The notes beneath the pieces were generated by a model. That model was not told the DNA's origin. It ran no database searches and worked only from the letters and a program-made list of their open reading frames with translations. Source: Paracentrotus lividus (Eukaryota; Echinodermata; Echinoidea; Camarodonta; Echinidae). Taken from it: a stretch of DNA of 64,000 nt. The position numbers were made by a program, and so were the translations under genes. Below are positions 33,611 through 45,994 of this stretch, piece by piece; positions within the stretch are counted from its first letter, which is position 1; every line of letters starts with the position of its first letter. Location: the NCBI GenBank assembly GCA_940671915.1, contig CALNVZ010001721.1, positions 44,556,701-44,620,700 on the forward strand, read 5' to 3'.

Positions 33611-34921
33611 AAAATTTGGAGCGTTTTTATTTTTCGTGCGTTAAACAATACTGTTGATATTTTAAATTTTTAATAGCCATTATACTTTTGAACATCCTTT
33701 GCCAAGACATGAATCTACATTTGCCATACTTGACCCATGAAAGGCAAATTAGCGCCAAAATACGATGTTGTTCTTTTAATATTGTATAAATAAATCGGTG
33801 TACTATTGGAGCTCCTTACGAGATGGATAATGTACACGAGATTGGTTATTATTATACAAAATATAAACAGAAAGTCTAATCGTAAAATTGAATTATAAGT
33901 CATGCTCACACAACCTGATGCTGTTATACTTTGGACACGTGGTAATAAAGTTGATAATTCCGATACATACAACAAAATAAACACATGATAAAGATGCGCA
34001 TTTGCACCCTCTAAATGCCGCAGCATCTTTTTCGGATGCAATCAAATAACACCATTCATTTCAGCCATTTTTATTTTCACTAATTTTCAACTAATTTCAT
34101 TTTCACAAAAAGAAATCTCGATGTCTTTAATTCAGTGAGCATAAGATATTTAAAAAAGCAAATAAAAAAACGCAATATAGCACATGTGACTTCATGTCAG
34201 TTAATTACGTAATGATGCTAAGTTTCATTAAATAATACAACGTCAAATATAAAACAATAAATATTGGAAATATGCCTCGTGAATTTATAGTGCAGTATGT
34301 TATGTTATTCCGTAGGACTAAACTGCCAAAATTAATTTTTTAATTGTTTTGGCTTCTAAAGGGTCCCACCAAACCAAAAATGGAGGGGTCAAATTTTCAG
34401 ATCCCTCCTTCACTTCGTATTAGACCTTTTAGGGGGCCATTTTGGCCAAATGTGTAAATTTTGTATTTTCCTACCTAATTTGCAAATTTTTCTCCAATTT
34501 TAGTGTCAAGTTGTCAAAAATGCCAGAGGATGTATACAATCTTTAAAAATGTGGCTTTTTTATTTCCTTTTGGGCCAGAATGAAATGGTATTAAAGATTA
34601 GAATGAATAAGAAATAAATGTCACATACCATTTAAATGGCTATTTTAGCCTATTTTAGCCTGTTAAAGTTAAAAATATACCCAAATTTAGTATTTCAACA
34701 CATGTATATGTTACTTCAACATCAGATGGCGACAAACACATTTTGATAAATTTTCAAAAAATACTATTAAATATCAATTTCTGATCACTATAAATGCATG
34801 TATAAATCAAAATTAAGAGAATGTTAGAAATTTAATACTTTTACAAAGAGAGTTTACTAAAACCGTGCCTTTTGATTTTTTACAAATGGTTTTACCGCCC
34901 ATTGACAGCCCCCTTTTTTTC

Positions 34922-34973
<52 letters not shown>

Positions 34974-35300
34974 CTGGATTTACACTCATCGTCTGCTTGA
35001 AATAAAAACAAATAGCGCTGTGATATTTTTGTTCACACTTGACACATAGCACAACCTTTATATAATCTAATTTAAAGAATTATTGGGATACAACATGTAC
35101 AATTTCGGAGTTATAAAAAAAATTAAAAAAATAATAATAATAAATCCAAGGGAAAAGGAAAAAACACATATTTTGTAGTTCCCATGATAACAGGGAAAGT
35201 CTATAAGACTACCAAAGAATATTATTTGTTGTAACTAGAAAATCCTTCTTATTGAGCTACCGTCTCGATATCAACAAAAATACTGATCATGCGCGTATTC
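33611..35300. other. No gene; poly-T tract
   Basis: 33660-34040 resembles the CAAGACATGAATCTACATTTG flank block at 44240-44275 and 36010. A pure T run of about 49 bases is at 34921-34969. The stretch 34320-34900 has no match in the window and no coding sequence I can recognise. Confidence 0.4.
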
Positions 35301-36000
35301 TGGGGGGGGGGGGGGGGGGGGGGCTTTACGGGCCTGGGTCCCCGGGTAGGCCCAAAATGACCTGAAAGGGGCGCCAAATTTTCTTTAGAGGGGCGCCGAA
35401 TTGAGTGAAATCCGAATTGACCGTAGAGGGGCGCTGAATTGAGTAAAAAATAAAAATAACAAAATAACAAAATATACAGTATGATTGCTGCCGATTGACT
35501 TCTGAAACCTACCCCTACAGCTGATATATGACCTTATGGTTAACCGAAAGCCGAAAAAATTTCAACACCAAGTATTGTAATGGCTTTGTGATTTATTAAT
35601 GTTAAGCAAAATGAATGCAAGCGTGAAGCGCGAACTGATTTTCCTTAGCTGAAAATTTGAGTTAATTTTGCATTATATACCCTATTTAGTATCTGCGAGT
35701 GCGAAGCGCGAGCCGAAAATTAGGAGCTCAAAATTGAAGTTAATTATTGTGCATTACCGACCCTATTTAGTATTGGCGTTTTAAAAGAAAGGAAAATTGG
35801 AGTTTTAAAAGACATATCAAGTAAAAAGGGGCACTTTTTAGTATTAAAAGTGCCCCTTTTTAGTATAAAAATGACATTTTATTAGGTACGAAAAAGGGGC
35901 ATTTTTTGGTCATGAAAAGGGGCACTTTTAAGGTGGATGAAAAAATGGGGTCACAGTGCCACCTGCCCCCCCCCCCCGGTTCCGCTGCCTCTGAAGTGAA
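35301..36000. repeat. Composite repeat: G-run, GCGAAGCGCGAGC units, AAAGGGGCACTTTTT units
   Basis: A G run (35301-35323) leads into GGGGCGCC-rich DNA, then units containing GAAGCGCGAGCC and GTGCATTA...CCCTATTTAGTAT (about 35620-35780), then repeats around GGGGCACTTTTTAGTAT (35828-35940) and a C run (35968-35979). Related composites are at 44275-44720 and 51030-51420. Confidence 0.6.
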
Positions 36001-36857
36001 CTTCATTTGACAAGACATAAATCTAGTTTTGCCAAAATCGACCCAGTAAATACATTAATGGGTGCATAAAGTTCCTATCCAAACCGGTGTCTTATATATT
36101 AGAGCGCCTTCAGAACCTATCGCAATGTGAATGTGTACCATTCAATGAAACAGTATTATCATTGTCATACAAGATTTAAAAAAAAGGAAAGTAAGATCAT
36201 AGCAATGAATTATTAAACATAATCTGACACCTTTTATAATTCATAGGCGTGTGAAGTTGATTCTTCCAACCAGGTTATAACACATTAAGAAATAAAGGTA
36301 TAATTTGGAACCCTCTTTAAATGTAGCAGCATCTTTTCAAGATTCACGATTCAAGATTTAGAAGATTAATAATACAGACATTTGTCTTTCATTGTTGATA
36401 CATATAATACAAATATACAAATTGTAAATGTGAAATATGATATTAACAAGAAAGTACAATGAAATCCTCAGTCGCATCAGTTATTGCAACATAGTCTCAA
36501 AAGATACCTCATTACTAAACAACTCATAGCAATAGTAATTTCGCGAGAAATATTTAAAGGTGCTTCAATAAATTTATTGTTCAGAAACATTTTGCAACAA
36601 ATCTTGGTTGCAAAATGCTTCTGAACAATAAAGATCGAAGATGATTCGTAGTCGTTTAGAACGTAAAATATTGAAAGACTGTTAAGTTTTGTACATTTTG
36701 AAAGCATATACTGTATAATTTAGACAAAATATATATGCTTCAATTACGATATTCCAATTATGTCAGCACCTTTAGGGTTTGGCCCTATGTATAATAGGCC
36801 AATATTTACCTTTTTTAATTGCATGGACATTGTCAACCAAAATCACGATAATTTTAT
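36001..36857 (-). other. 3' flank of copy 6
   Basis: Matches the flanks downstream of copies 4 and 7 (about 22200-22950 and 40060-40970), including the ATTGTAAATGTGAAATATGA stretch and CACCTTTAGGGTTTG. No gene. Confidence 0.5.
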
Positions 36858-38131
36858 TTAAAGTGTTTTACAGAACGAAATAGTGAATGCAGCAATGCTG
36901 ACAGCATGAGCTAATGTAGACAACACCAAAACTAAAAGGAGCAACATTTCCATGTCAATAGATTTCTGATTGCTATCGACATCACCCACGCTTTCAAAGA
37001 CAAATGTTGATTGCTGGATGTCCGTCGATGTATAGCTGACGTCATCCACATCATCAACGCTTTCAACGGAGACTATCGATGGTTGAAACTCGGTTGATAT
37101 GTCCAATTCCTGAATAATTGTAACATTTAGAGTAAGCTCTTCACACTTTGTTGTATTTGTATTATTAACATGTGCTCTTATGATAGACATGTTGATTTGC
37201 AGGTTCTCTTTGAATTTCACAATTCCTATGCTATGCACGAGGAGTTCGTGTTCATCCTCCACACAGCAGGCGATGATAAAGTGATCGACGTCGACGAATG
37301 ATAAGGTCTTCGAAACATTGAGAGAGAACCAATGATCTAAGAAGTACCACCATGATATGTTAGTCTCTGAAGGGCAGCAATTGATCGTGGCTTGGTCATT
37401 TAGGGTCATAGCACCCATTGTATATTGTTGTATTGGAATAAATTGGCACGACTTAACTAAACTTATTCCGCTCTATGAAATGAAGCATTTGTTAGGTACG
37501 ATTCGACCGTCAATGTTTTCTGGAGCAATGTAAACACTGAATTTATTTAGATTTTCACCACCATTCAGTAGAGGGGTTTCATATTCGTCATTTCCTGCCA
37601 CGATTCGCGCTTGCTCTCCTTCAGTCAATGGTTCCCATTGACAAGACATTTGTAGTTTGTTATTTTCTTTGTGAAGTAGTGTTAAACAGACAGGTTCATG
37701 AACTGCAATGTTTAAATCAAATACTACAATCGTACATTTTTTCTATGTTTTGGTCCATCCAAATATAACGAAATTACATGTTCTCCTGAATCACCCTGTG
37801 TTGTGAAATAAATCTCCAAATCGATAGCAATTCTTCCATTAGTCGTGAACACTGAATTAGCTTTATAACGTTGATATGAAGAGTGATTACCGATATCGAA
37901 TTCTAATAATATTGAATCCCCTTTTGACCATACGAACGCATCAGAATTTTGAGTAATTGCGTAAGTATTGAATCTGTGAAAAATATTTTGTCCGCTCACT
38001 GCGTAAAGAACTGCCTCCTGTGGCTCCCCACACCAGTTGATATTTTGACAAAATGTTCCTTGTAAAAAAGGTTGGAAAATGATGAATAATATCACCATCC
38101 ATCCTGTACACGTAGAATATTTTTGAGACAT
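36858..38131 (-). pseudogene. Ig-like membrane protein family, copy 6 (two breaks)
   Basis: Starts MSQKYSTCTGWMVILFII at 38131 and is open to 37724, where a one-base shift in the segment 1 to 2 join changes frame. Segment 2 continues in another frame, in which a TAG at about 37474 replaces the tyrosine of SYSRI. From 37418 to 36858 it is open: TINCCPSETNISWWYFLDHW, VIIxCxVEDE-type F strand (here FIIACCVEDE), stalk and the helix MEMLLLLVLVLSTLAHAVSI. The stalk is longer than in other copies because a ~24-residue unit (ST.xQ.S...ESVDDVD type) occurs twice. With just two breaks it is a young pseudogene, or an allele broken only in this haplotype. Confidence 0.85.
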
Positions 38132-40166
38132 GTTGAAAGAGGTCAGGGATAAAATGAGTCTGAAGCTTACACGTTTTTTTACAATACAAAATAACAGAGC
38201 AATGTAGGCCAGGCGCGGATCCAAGAAAATCGAATTGAACGCATTTCTCGCGGGCCCAATTGTCTGGGGACAAAAGCGGCTCTATCATGTTTCCGCATGG
38301 GCCCGATAAATTTATTGTATAACATCGGTCTGCGTCCGCTACTGATGTAGGCCGACAGATTTAATGAATTATAGTTAAAAACAGTTATGTATGAATATAT
38401 ATTGGAGAGTATAGTAGTATATCAACAGCTAAAATATAATGTGAAACTGCGCGAAAGAGCTTGATATTAAGTCTCCGTCTACAATGGTCTATGTAGAAAT
38501 AAATGTGTATGCGATGCCTTATTCCGAGCATGTTGAGGCACGATTCTTGTCAAAAGTTTAACTGTTTCACTGTCTGAACTGTTTTAACAACTCATCAAAT
38601 TTCACAGCTTATAGTCAAGGCGGGGACGGGAAATTGTCAAAACTTTACCCAGAATCATAAACATCTTGAGCATGCGATGTAGTGTAATATTACATGTCTT
38701 ACTAAAATCATTGGCAAAATAGCAATGATCAATCAATATCATTGTACCATGCGCATTGTGTTGAAAGGACAGACCAGTAACCAATTAAAACTGGTCTTTC
38801 AAATTTGCAATTGACCAAAAACCAGTGTGTCGCTATGGATAGTCATTGTATTGAGTTTTGCATGGTATTGTGCTCAGTGATGACGAGGAAAAAAAACTTC
38901 ACTTTACATGTTGACGTTTTATTTACTTTTAAATCAAAAGTGATATTTAACCATTCGAGTGTTATGAAACCTAAATTCTCTTGAAAATATGAAAATACAT
39001 AGATTTCCTAGCCTTTTAAAATCTCATGTCGAGTTTCGCTTTTCCATTCGTAAATGGTGAATCCATGATTTTAATTGAAATAAAGGCAAGGGCTTGGTCT
39101 GAGCTACTTAAAGGATAGAAAGATCTAAAGATGAATAGATAGATATGATATAGATCATACGACTTTGAATTTGAATCAACGCAGTTTTTATTTCCGATTT
39201 TAATCAGCAGACATGAACAGAGACCATCATTTATGCTTTTTCACATGTTCATTCCTTAATTACCCCGAACACTTTCAAAACCGTTTAGTTACCTCTGCCT
39301 TAGCATTCATCTTTTTACTATGACTCAATCTCAAGTTTTCACCAAAATTTGAATCAAAATGGATTTTATTTCAAATTTTATAGATTATATTCAGCAGACA
39401 TGAACAAAAAAGTACGAAATGACAATCATGTTATGCTTTTTCACATTTTCAGCCGCCCCCCCCTCCCCACTTTCAAAACCGTTTAGTGACCTCTACGAAG
39501 CATTCATGTTTTTACTCTGATTCAATCTCAGGTTTTCACCAAAATTTTATTTCATGGACATTAAGAAGAAGAAAAAGTATATTCCAAGATTATATTGTGC
39601 AATATTAAATAGGAATACATGGTATTTGTTTGCATCTATCTGGTTTTCAAAAACTACATTTTATGAACATCAATTTACAAACTGATCAAAAATAAGAATG
39701 TTCATTTTTTCATCACCGTAAAGATTCAACATCAATCATATGATTTTTAGATTGAGGTTAATATAAAAAAACCATAAGATTATAAAATAATATGTCTCTG
39801 AGTACGCAACACGTTCCATTCTTTGAAATAATTAGGTTATATACTTTTCCTCTATTTGAAGTTTGAAATATTACGTTTTCATATTTTCCTCGAAATAATT
39901 TTATAAGTTTGTAATCCTATTTCAAATCCCGGTAAGTATTTTCGGTACATATACCACACTCGACCCAAAAAAGTATAATGGTGCATAGTAGGCATGATAG
40001 GAAGATGTTTATAATGCTGCACGAATCGAAATCGGTGTCCTAAATTAGAGCGCCTTCAGAACATTTTACAAGGTGAATATATGCAATCCAAGGAATCATC
40101 ATTATTATACAAGCTGACAAAAAGCAAGATTATAGAATAATCTGACACTATCCTTTAGGCCTGTAA
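38132..40166 (-). other. 5' flank of copy 6 and duplicated intergenic block
   Basis: 38600-39060 is the inverted counterpart of the 5' flank of copy 2 (about 1010-1480). 39100-39550 contains the AGACATGAACA / CTTTCAAAACCGTTTAGTG block twice. 39550-40110 matches 21720-22290. No gene seen; a weakly similar version of the 22064-22276 frame is interrupted here. Confidence 0.5.
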
Positions 40167-40249
40167 TTTATAAAAGTGTAAAGTTGATCATTCCAACCAG
40201 GTTCCAAATCATAAAGGTATAATTTGCACCCTCGTAATTCTGCAGCATC

Positions 40250-40440
40250 TTTTCATGATTCACGATTGAAGATTCAAGATTCAAAGTTTTATTTCCATAA
40301 TAACACAGAAATTTGTCTTCCATTGGTGATGCATATATAATACAAATATACAAATTGTAAATGTGAAATATGATATTAACAAGACAGTACAATGAAATTC
40401 TCAGTCGCAAAAGTTAAGGCAACATAGACTCAAAAGATGC
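40250..40440 (-). repeat. Retroposon-tail-like stretch shared by three units
   Basis: GATTCACGATTGAAGATTCA followed by AAGTTTTATTTCCATAAT. Read on the minus strand, it ends in AATAAAACTTTGAATCTTGA-type repeats, like a LINE/SINE 3' end. Counterparts at 22430-22560 and 36345-36480. Confidence 0.4.
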
Positions 40441-40686
40441 CTCATTACTATGCATTGATTTGGGATGATACGTACACTGTCTTGGGATGTAATTTCGCAA
40501 GAAACATCTGTTCTTTTAAAGGTGCAAAAATGTTTCTGAACGATCGAAGATTAAAAAAAGATTCGTAATCGTTTAGAAGGAAAAATATTGTAAGACCATT
40601 AAGTTTTGTATATTTAGAAAGTATATATAATTTAGATAAAATTGATATGCTTCAATTAGGATATTCCAATTATGTCAGTACCTTTA

Positions 40687-40886
40687 AGGGTCTGTCCCAC
40701 GGGCGGTGATCGTTGTGGTGACAACCTGATAATGTCATAATTCTAAAGAGTTCGGCTTTAAAAAGGTGATTATAAACCTAAATGCGACTATATGTACACT
40801 AGGCTACAACAACAACTTGCTACCACACTCACAACAGCAAGATCGCCAGTTGTCGCAACAACGATCGCCTCCAGTGGGACAGGCCC
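40687..40886. mobile_element. Short inverted-repeat element, TTTA target, AGGGTCTGTCCCAC ends
   Basis: AGGGTCTGTCCCACGGGCGG at the left pairs with CCAGTGGGACAGGCCC at the right, followed inward by GATCGTTGTGGTGACAAC and its inverse. TTTA flanks both sides. The paralogous units read CACCTTTAGGGTTTG without it (22857-22870, 36769-36782), so the insertion is unique to this unit. 200 bases, no coding sequence. Confidence 0.8.
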
Positions 40887-40974
40887 TTTAGGGTTTGTCC
40901 AATTATATAGGCCAATATTTACCTTTTTAATTGCATGGACATTGTCAACCAGAATCGCGAGACATTTTTATTTA

Positions 40975-42207
40975 AGGCATTTAAAAAAAACGAATAAACA
41001 AATACAGCAATACTGATGGCATGAGCTAATGTGGACAAGACTAAAACTAAAAGGAGCATCATTTCCATGTCAATAGATTTCTATTTGCTATCGACATCCA
41101 CATCATCCACGATTTCAACGAGGAATGTTGACGGTTGAACCTCAGTTGATGTTTCCAATTCATGAATTTCTTCCGAATATGCCGATGGTTTGAGTTTGTT
41201 TTTCTCAATTGTTGTAACATGCAGAGTAAGTTCTTCACACTTTGAGGTAACAGGTGCTCTTAAGAGGGACATGTTGATTTGCAGGTTCTCTGTGAATTTC
41301 ACAATTCCAATGCTATACACGAGGAATTCGTCTTCATCCTCCACACCGCAGACGATGATAACCTGATCGACGTCGATGAATGATAAGGTCTTCGAAAAAT
41401 TGAGAGAGAGCCAATGATCAGCTAAGAAGTACCACCATGATATGTTAGTCTCTGAAGTGCAGCAATTAATCGTGGTGCGGTCATTGGGTGTCTTGTCCAT
41501 TATGTGCTGTTGTATTGGAATAAATTGGCACGTTTCATTCAAACCTTTTCCGTATAAAACTAAACATTTGTTTGGCAAACTAAGTGCGTCAACCATGTTC
41601 TCCGGGGCAAAGTAAACACTGAATCTACTTAGAGTGGAATTGAAATTTTCACCAACATTTTTTTTTCAGGGGTCTCATATTCGTAAACCATTCCATTTCT
41701 GGCGATGATTCGCGATCGTTCTCCTACAGTAAGTTGTTCCCATTGACATGACATTTTTATTTTGTTATTTTCTTTGTGAAGTTGTGTTGAACAGATAGGT
41801 TCTGGAACTACTATGGTTAAATTAATTACTCCAATCGTACATGCTTTTCTTCCATTTAAATATACCAAAATGACGTGTTCTCCTGAATCACCCTGTGTTG
41901 TGAAAGAAATCTCCAAATCGATAGCACTGATCCTTCCATTAGTCGGGATCACTGAAGTAGCTTTATAACGATCTTCATATGAAGAGCGAATACCGATGCG
42001 TCGTTCTAATAATCTCGAATCTCCTTTTGACCATACGAAAGAACCAGAATCATGAAGATAAATATCATGAACGTAGAATCTATGAGAAATACTTTGTCCG
42101 TTCACTGCGTAAAGCGCTGCATCCTGCCGTCTACCCCAACACCATAAGGAATTTTGACAAAGTGTTCCTTGAAATAAAGGTTGCAAAAATATGAATAAAA
42201 TCACCAT
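40975..42207 (-). pseudogene. Ig-like membrane protein family, copy 7 (start codon lost, two further breaks)
   Basis: Begins inside the signal peptide (MVILFIFLQPLFQGTLCQ); compared with copy 5, about 70 bases covering MSQKY and the leader are deleted near 42230, where the flank of copy 5 type joins directly. Segment 1 and part of segment 2 are open to 41629 (PICSTQLHKENNKIKMSCQW). A shift near 41660 precedes segment 3 (TINCCTSETNISWWYFLADHW, then VIIVCGVEDEDE), open to 41081. A TAG at 41081-41083 lies a few codons before the membrane helix, which is otherwise preserved in frame to about 40980. Groups with copy 4. The stop before the helix would give a secreted form if the rest were intact. 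Confidence 0.85.
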
Positions 42208-42441
42208 CCATCCTGTACACGTATGATATAAGGAAACTTGAATTCAAATTAACGAATATAGGTCGACAGAGTTAATGAATTATCCGGCAGCAGTTATTGG
42301 ACATGAATAGGTGTATTATGACGAAGACGGCTGAAATATCTGTTGGAATGAATTTAAGGAATAATCCGTCGCTCATAGCAATAAAAGCTATGCTATGCTA
42401 TTTCGAACTGTTATTTAAACGAAGGAAATGAGACTTGTTAA

Positions 42442-42892
42442 AGGTAGTGTCAGCCTTTTTCACAAATTGCGAAAACTAATGCAACTTGGCATAACTTAAG
42501 AACATGATCAACCTATACTGTCTATTCAATCTTACTGTCATAGGTTGCCTAGATCAGTAATATGAAACGAAAATCTGACTACCAATCTAGGCCAGCTCTC
42601 CATCAACACCGTGGATATTAGAGCGCGTGCAGAACGGACCACACACAGCAATATACACACGGCGCATCAGCGTGCATTATTCTCTGCGCTTACGGTCAAC
42701 GGTTCGCCCCGTACGGTATATTTTTCGAGGTTCGAAAAAATAGGAATGAATTTTGATAATCGCAATATAATGACAAATATACACAATTGAGCTTAATCAT
42801 GCTGTGGGAAGATAATAGTCATTGATATACTACAATATCCTCTCAAAAACTAGAAATTTAATATTTTTGCCTGCAAAAGGCTGACACTACCT
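42442..42892. mobile_element. Non-autonomous TTAA-target element, AGGTAGTGTCAGCC ends
   Basis: Exact 14-base inverted ends AGGTAGTGTCAGCC / GGCTGACACTACCT, flanked by TTAA at 42438-42441 and 42893-42896. The paralogous flank of copy 5 lacks it (near 30195, GTCAAAGCTAG). 451 bases, no transposase. The ends fit a Kolobok-like or other TTAA family. Confidence 0.8.
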
Positions 42893-43265
42893 TTAAAGCT
42901 AGAACTGTTTCATCTATCCGAACTGTTCACCAACTAATCACTAAGATTACGGATCATTGAAAAACATTGAATTCTTCACTCTATGTTTGATTGACTTTTA
43001 ATGTTATGAAACTAAACGTCCTTCAAAATGTATTAATCCTAGATGACCCACCACCTTAATCACTTATATGATAAGTTTCACTTTTCCGTTCGAGAATGGC
43101 GAATCAAGGATTTTAAATAAAATAAAGGAATTAGCAAGGGTTTGGCCTTAGTAAAGATCGATAGATAAATAATGATTAGATCATGACCATCCGTGATGAA
43201 ATAAAACGTGTGATCGACTGGCTGTAATGATAATTGATTAACGTCTTGATCAGAGACGAGTGGGG

Positions 43266-43549
43266 TGTAACACAAAGAATATTCAAAATTGAATGACATG
43301 CGCCGTTAAAACCAACCAAACCAACCAAAGACTTACGATTGATAAAAAGTTACGATTGATTTTTTCTCGGTAGCCTCATCGTGGACAGGATGCTCCAAAG
43401 TTGATAATATTACTCCTAACTCTAGCCCTTACCCTACTCTTAATCATATCTAAATCCTAATCCATGACTGTACGTACCTGCTTTCCAAATGAGGCTACCG
43501 AGAAAAAATAAATCGTAACTTTTAATCAATCGTAAGTCTTTGTGTTACA
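43266..43549. mobile_element. MITE with ~60-bp inverted ends, copy B
   Basis: TGTAACACAAAGA at the left and TCTTTGTGTTACA at the right; the interior matches 30556-30780. An extra ~52 bases sit inside the left arm (43279-43330). Confidence 0.7.
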
Positions 43550-44274
43550 GGGCACAGGTCTTGTCATCTGAGCGGCATGAAGACAGGATATCATAATTGA
43601 TAGTTAATCAGTCTCGAGCATCCTATCATTTGTAATAAGAATACCATCAACCTTAAGCATCACAATACTGGCAATCATGATTATTATGTCTTTCACATTT
43701 CAGCCCCTCCCCTCAGAAAAGAATAAACTTTCAAAAAATGTTAAGTGATCTCTGTTGCTGGAGCATGTCGGCAAATTGAAATTGTATACGGACGGACCTT
43801 GTATAAAAGACATTTATGTATATTAATTTACAATCCAATATACACAATCATTGACAATCATTGTTCCATGGACAATGGATGTACACTGTAAAAGTCTGTT
43901 TGAAATATTTTAGACAACTAAAAGTGTTGTTCTAACCAAAGATAGAAATTTAACTTATGGCCCGATTTTAGAGGGTATGTATTAGCGCTGTTCAAATTTG
44001 AAAAACGTTGTTAGAATGCCCGGCTTAAACAACACATTTAGTTGTTTCATATCTTAAACAGTTTTTTTTACAGTGTATGAACAGGGTCGACATCAACGTG
44101 GAAATATTAGATTTTAAAAGAATGGAAAATGGTTCGAGGTATACAAACCTATTTTCTTTAAAATATTGCGTTGTCTATATTTGCTCTTAATTTTGAAGTT
44201 TGAAGTATTATGTTTTCTTATTTTCCTTGACCATTTTGAACATCCTTTGCCGAGACATGAATCTACATTTGCAG
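43550..44274. other. Duplicated flank, no gene
   Basis: Matches 30781-30970 and then 31836-33190 apart from the two elements inserted there; contains the single TTAA (43741-43744) that is the empty site for 30975-31831. Confidence 0.6.
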
Positions 44275-44720
44275 GCCCGTAACTAGGATTTTTACGGGGG
44301 GGGGGGGTTCGAAATCTGAAAAGTGGACCTTTTTCAAGAATTTTTTTTTCGAGCGCGAAGCGCGAGCCGAAATTTTAAGTTAAACTTGGAGTAAACTATG
44401 CATTATCATTATTATAGACTCTATTTTAGTATCCGCGAGCACGAAAGTCAAAACTGGGGTTAATTGTGCATTATAAACCCTACTTATAGTATCCGCGAGA
44501 GCACTGAAGCTCTAGCTGAAAATTTTAGGAATCATAATGGCTTTTATTTTGTATTGTTTATTTAGTAATTAATATAAAAGAATGCGAGCGCGAAGCGCGA
44601 GCCCAAAATTTTTAAAATCAAAATTGGAGTTAATTGTGCAATATAGAGCCCATTTTAGTATCCGCGAGTTGAAAGTTTTGAGCTAAAAATTGTGCCTTAT
44701 AGACTCTTTTTAGGATGCAT
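44275..44720. repeat. GCGAAGCGCGAGC composite repeat, second locus
   Basis: G run at 44297-44307, then units with GAGCGCGAAGCGCGAGCC, GGAGTTAATTGTGCA and TAGTATCCGCGAG at about 44352, 44420, 44490 and 44585. Same family as 35301-36000 and 51030-51420. Confidence 0.6.
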
Positions 44721-44749
44721 ATTGAAGATACATAATAATCTTGGCTCAT

Positions 44750-45060
44750 TAATTCAATTCAATTCAATTCATCTTTATAGGTCCAATGGAAATTCATCTT
44801 GTCTACATGCAAATATACAATATTGAAATACAAATATACAAATATACAAATATACAAAATGATATAAAGCAAAAAAAACACAGTAGTACATAAGAAATTA
44901 ATATTAATGAATGGTACAATTGGTAATGCATAGGACATGTATACAATGCATTCAATACTGTCGAGTTTGGGTTTTGGTTTGAGAACATAAAGTTCAATAT
45001 TTCATCAGAGATTCAATTGAATTGCTCATTTATATTATTAATATTTATTATTATTATATT
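44750..45060 (-). mobile_element. LINE 3' tail remnant
   Basis: (AATTC)n at 44753-44770 next to ATCTTTATAGGTCCAATGG; on the minus strand this reads GGACCTATAAAGATGAATTG and then repeats, a common CR1/L2/Nimb-type 3' end. ACAAATATACAAATATAC repeats follow. No coding part remains. Confidence 0.45.
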
Positions 45061-45994
45061 ATTTGATTTCCACACAGATCGGATTTTCGATCATTGGAAG
45101 AGATGCCAGAGATACAAACCCTTATCAAAAGCATAAAAAAATAGGCTGATATAGACATTTACACTTATTTGTCGTTGATTTAATTTGTTTTTAATTCATA
45201 AATATACCACTTTACCATGCAACTGTATAAGTGTTTATATTACAAGAAATTTAAATACATATAAGAACGGGGAAATGAAATCCGTATTTGAATATTATAT
45301 ATACAAATATTTAATTCGCATTCGTTTCTTTATATACTTTCTTCTTCTTAGATATAACCTTCCTATCCGTTTACATACAATTAGAAAATAACGGTTCACT
45401 TAATTTTGTTACTAAAATACCATTCAGAACAAAAATTAGACCCTCTTACTATTTCAATGTAATGACAAACAGTTTCCTACAAATCATTCATCATACGGAT
45501 TGAGTGAGGAACGAATGAGTGAAATAGCGTGTAGTCCTTGTTTTTATTGACTGCCACCTCCTTCCACTGCGAAGCAGTTTGTAATTGCTTCGGAGTGGAT
45601 GAGTGCTATCGGCTACAATTGATTGTGCGGTGGTGATACCTTATCTGAGCAAACTTTATGCAAGTCCACATCCTTATTTGTAATCTTGCTTGCCTTTTTT
45701 ACAATTCTGCGCAGCTTGCGGTATCCTTTTGCTTTGCGCTATTATCACAGACAACACTGTCATGGAAATAGTACTTTGGATGACCGAGGAATAGAACAAT
45801 TGCAATATTCTCTCATGAACGTGAAATTGTTTTAGCTTACGAAGGAAGTATAATCTCTGATTACATTTCTGTTAGGTTGCATTTGTTTGCTCACCCCAAC
45901 TTAGCTGATCGTCAATTACCGTGCCAGATATTTATAACAGTGTACATTTTCAACCGAAACATCATTGATAAAAATTGGAAGTCTACGGGATCAG
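45061..45994. other. No recognised feature
   Basis: AT-rich with short frames only. Confidence 0.35.

Noticed and set aside
35249-35470. A 73-codon frame with a proline run
   Set aside because: The proline run is the G homopolymer at 35301-35323 read on the minus strand.
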